Shown: positions 24,039 to 25,196 of the stretch, piece by piece | Layout of the letters: each line of letters begins with the position of its first letter | Position numbering within the stretch: the stretch's first letter is position 1 | Origin: a virus | IMG/VR virus record: IMGVR_UViG_3300037507_000139 | Coordinates: 1-25,196 of that record | DNA: 25,196 nt | Reading direction: 5' to 3' (one strand) | The notes under the pieces: generated by a model | The model's database searches: none | Told to the model about the DNA's origin: nothing | Seen by the model: only the letters and a program-made list of their open reading frames with translations | Translations under genes and position numbers: made by a program

Positions 24039-24297
24039 GACTAGATTCTGCACTTTCCTCAAGGTTCACGCAATAGACATTTACTAGCCGTGGCCCTGTC
24101 TTGGCGTTGGTCTCTTTACCCTTTTCGCACCGGATCTTATTCGTTGCCACCAACTTGAATAGCACCGCCTTAACCGAGTGGTTCTTCGCATGGGTCTTAA
24201 TAGAAATCTCCCGCCTTGTTAAGTTCGGGTGCTTTCTTAAGACCTTCAGGATGTCTCGGCTCAGAAACGGCCTACGGGTGCGCTTTTGGGGTTCCAT
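24031..24297 (-). CDS. Putative winged-helix DNA-binding protein, 88 aa
   Basis: ATG 24297 is favoured over ATG 24360: the longer form would start inside the upstream inverted repeat and adds an odd, family-unlike leader. The protein has a basic start (MEPQKRTRRPFLSRD), a helical ILKVLRKHPNLTRREISIKT that fits helix-turn-helix, then HSVKAVLFKLVATNKIRCEK and a beta-like RLVNVYCVN, as in small winged-helix regulators. It ends in a Ser/Glu-rich tail. A perfect TATAAT lies seven bases before ATG, so the mRNA might be leaderless. A regulatory role, possibly on the AAACAGTT element, is only inferred. Confidence 0.75.
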   Translation of the reverse strand: MEPQKRTRRPFLSRDILKVLRKHPNLTRREISIKTHAKNHSVKAVLFKLVATNKIRCEKGKETNAKTGPRLVNVYCVNLEESAESSHG

Positions 24298-24303
24298 CAC
24301 GCT

Positions 24304-24317
24304 ATTATAAACTGTTT
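24304..24317 (-). promoter_or_regulatory. Perfect -10 TATAAT with adjacent AAACAGTT element
   Basis: On the minus strand AAACAGTT (24310-24317) directly precedes TATAAT (24304-24309). The expected start of transcription falls on the A of the ATG at 24297. No -35 is seen at 17 bases (CAAACG there), so activity may need an activator, or may depend on upstream sequence in the inverted repeat. Confidence 0.5.
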
Positions 24318-24320
24318 GGT

Positions 24321-24378
24321 GGGAGGCGTTTGTGTACAACAACCGGATCTCACGTTGCATCCAGCCGTTACGCCTCCC
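24321..24378. repeat. Inverted repeat upstream of the winged-helix gene
   Basis: GGGAGGCGT (24321-24329) and ACGCCTCCC (24370-24378) are perfect reverse complements 40 bases apart. A second pair, GTGTAC (24332-24337) and GTACAC (24391-24396), overlaps the first in crossing order. Without a U-tract it is not a terminator; it could be paired operators, or an RNA fold in the transcript coming from the secreted-peptide gene. Confidence 0.55.
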
Positions 24379-24385
24379 GGTCTAA

Positions 24386-24517
24386 TTATCGTACACCGCA
24401 ACCACATTTCATCTTTCCACCGTAAGTTTGTACGCAACCATACGGGGCATAAGTGGGACAAGCCGCAAAAGCTACGCTGGCGCTCATCAGGATTGCTGCT
24501 ACTAATACCTTTTTCAT
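24386..24517 (-). CDS. Small secreted Cys-rich peptide, 43 aa
   Basis: ATG 24517 follows TTAGGAGAAAAACC, an excellent site, and overlaps the resolvase stop as ATGA. The product MKKVLVAAILMSASVAFAAC has a textbook signal peptide: two Lys, a hydrophobic core, then AFA before A19 as a signal peptidase I site. The mature part is about 25 residues (PTYAPYGCVQTYGGKMKCGC after AC) with Cys at 20, 28, 38 and 40. A lipobox is weak (F at -3), so a lipoprotein is possible but less likely. No family was recognised. Secretion to the periplasm and disulfides are inferred. Candidate roles include a lysis accessory, superinfection exclusion or an envelope effector. Confidence 0.75.
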   Translation of the reverse strand: MKKVLVAAILMSASVAFAACPTYAPYGCVQTYGGKMKCGCGVR

Positions 24518-24864
24518 GGTTTTTCTCCTAAAAGTTTAACTTTGACCATACCGCTTACTTGATCGCTCACTTTGTATGTGCAATCAATCCTTTTATCGTT
24601 GATTTTCCAAGCGTCCGCAAGTCCGTCTTGCCCCGCCTTGAAAGCACCAACCATGTTGTCCTTGTCCCGTGGCCGTCTGTCCGGGGGGTAGAACTCCACC
24701 TCCAGATATATCGGCCCTTCCTCCGGGATCTCCCACTTGGCTTGGGTAGCCAGCATCCTGACCGCAAACCGGTACTTTTTCTTGGCTGATGCCTGTGGAG
24801 CCCAATGGCCTGAGTAATTCGGACTCAGCTCCTTGGGGGGCCACGGCAGGGAAAGTCTTTTCAT
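24514..24864 (-). CDS. rusA: RusA-like Holliday-junction resolvase, 116 aa
   Basis: ATG 24864 abuts the TAA of the preceding gene. Length is near RusA of E. coli (120). The catalytic acidic residues sit in PDRRPRDKDNMVGAFKAGQD (D67, D69) and AWKINDKRI (D90), matching D70, D72 and D91 of E. coli RusA; the DKDN signature and the following Lys are present. It should act as a dimer cutting recombination junctions in phage DNA, clearing branches before packaging. A start of MKRLSLPWPPKELSPNYSGH is family-like. The stop is coupled to the secreted-peptide gene. Confidence 0.92.
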   Translation of the reverse strand: MKRLSLPWPPKELSPNYSGHWAPQASAKKKYRFAVRMLATQAKWEIPEEGPIYLEVEFYPPDRRPRDKDNMVGAFKAGQDGLADAWKINDKRIDCTYKVSDQVSGMVKVKLLGEKP

Positions 24865-25196
24865 TTAATCACCGCAATAGCAAGCTATGTTTTCTTCTTC
24901 AGTTGCAAACATATCTCCTTGGTCATGAGCAAAATTCATCATTTGAATGTAGCTCGGCCTGTCCTTGCGAAACCTTGCTCCGTCCCCCTGATATTTGCCA
25001 GAAGATTTAATGGTTGCTTCCATTTTTGCCCACCAAATGGCTCTTTCAGGCTTTTCCTGTATCAAACTTAAGGTCTGCGGGTAGCCTTTTAGAAAGCACA
25101 AATCACAATTTCCGTGGAAAGTTTTGCCGTTTATGTTGGGTAACCTCAAATCAAACGATTGCGCCTTCCAGAAAGCGCCTACGTCTTGGGCTGTAA
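24865..25196 (-). CDS. PAPS-reductase-like protein, C-terminal part (5' end outside window)
   Basis: The frame is open from the right edge: reading minus, TAQDVGAFWKAQSFDLRLPN leads into INGKTFHGNCDLCFLKGYP and ends ENIACYCGD. This is the closing portion of phage proteins of the phosphoadenosine phosphosulfate reductase superfamily (adenine nucleotide alpha hydrolase fold), with the CxxC of GNCDLCFLKG and a terminal CxC, a likely four-Cys metal site. A TTG at 25149 would give a truncated start and is rejected because good family sequence continues upstream. Possible roles are sulfur transfer, nucleic-acid modification or sulfate assimilation. The N-terminal P-loop is outside the window. Confidence 0.8.
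   Translation of the reverse strand, partial: TAQDVGAFWKAQSFDLRLPNINGKTFHGNCDLCFLKGYPQTLSLIQEKPERAIWWAKMEATIKSSGKYQGDGARFRKDRPSYIQMMNFAHDQGDMFATEEENIACYCGD

Noticed and set aside
24321-24378. Terminator call for the GGGAGGCGT inverted repeat
   Set aside because: The loop is 40 bases and no U-tract follows the distal arm, so intrinsic termination is unlikely.
1-25196. CRISPR array, tRNA or rRNA genes, insertion sequence, integrase or attachment sites
   Set aside because: No regularly spaced direct repeats, tRNA-like cloverleaf, ribosomal segments, transposase or integrase signatures were seen by reading; a dedicated tRNA and small-RNA search was not possible here.

Overview
The window is almost certainly part of the genome of a tailed phage (or a prophage). 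It shows a podovirus-type virion module with the gene order of phage P22: small terminase, large terminase, portal, scaffold, coat, then tail accessory factor (gp4-like), DNA-stabilisation protein (gp10-like) and three large genes whose lengths and order match the P22 ejection proteins gp7, gp20 and gp16. Nearly everything lies on the minus strand, so the biological order runs from base 25196 down to base 1. No integrase, lysis cassette, tRNA, rRNA or CRISPR array was recognised. Base composition is moderate and the ribosome binding sites are of AGGAG type, as in many Gram-negative hosts. An aquatic proteobacterial host is only a guess, because many of the small proteins resemble families familiar from uncultured aquatic phages.

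Layout in transcription order. (1) 25196-22502 is a tightly coupled early/accessory operon. It holds the C-terminal part of a PAPS-reductase-like protein, a RusA Holliday-junction resolvase, a 43-residue Cys-rich secreted peptide, a small putative winged-helix protein, a Dps/ferritin-like helical protein, a four-Cys mini-protein, a GroES co-chaperonin, a KSFCARMSGM-type basic protein and three tiny proteins of 55, 52 and 47 residues. (2) 22502-21162 encodes a 446-residue protein of unknown function. (3) 21005-21211 is the only convincing plus-strand gene; its 3' end overlaps the end of the 446-residue gene. (4) 20893-17173 is the packaging module: TerS, TerL and portal. (5) 17099-14651 holds scaffold, coat and a small capsid-associated protein, preceded by a near-consensus promoter and closed by a rho-independent terminator. 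(6) 14585-7568 holds a GT-A-like glycosyltransferase, several putative tail-fibre and adhesin proteins, a 2-oxoglutarate/Fe(II) oxygenase-like protein and small structural-looking proteins. (7) 7571-1 holds tail completion and the putative ejection proteins, with a cupin-like protein between them; the last gene runs off the left edge.

Coding density is near total. The longest gene-free stretches are about 110 bases (20894-21004), 88 bases (24298-24385), 73 bases (17100-17172) and 65 bases (14586-14650), and each holds regulatory-looking sequence. Eleven junctions use overlapping stop/start codons of the TAATG, TGATG, ATGA or GTGA kind, which implies strong translational coupling and decides several start codons.

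The most interesting signals are these. An AAACAGTT element abuts the -10 hexamer of three minus-strand leaders. A roughly 65-residue beta-rich module occurs three times, inserted in two neighbouring tail genes. A 43-residue secreted Cys-rich peptide is coupled to the resolvase gene. Three tiny real genes lie beneath a misleading composite reading frame. A lone antisense gene diverges from the terminase promoter.
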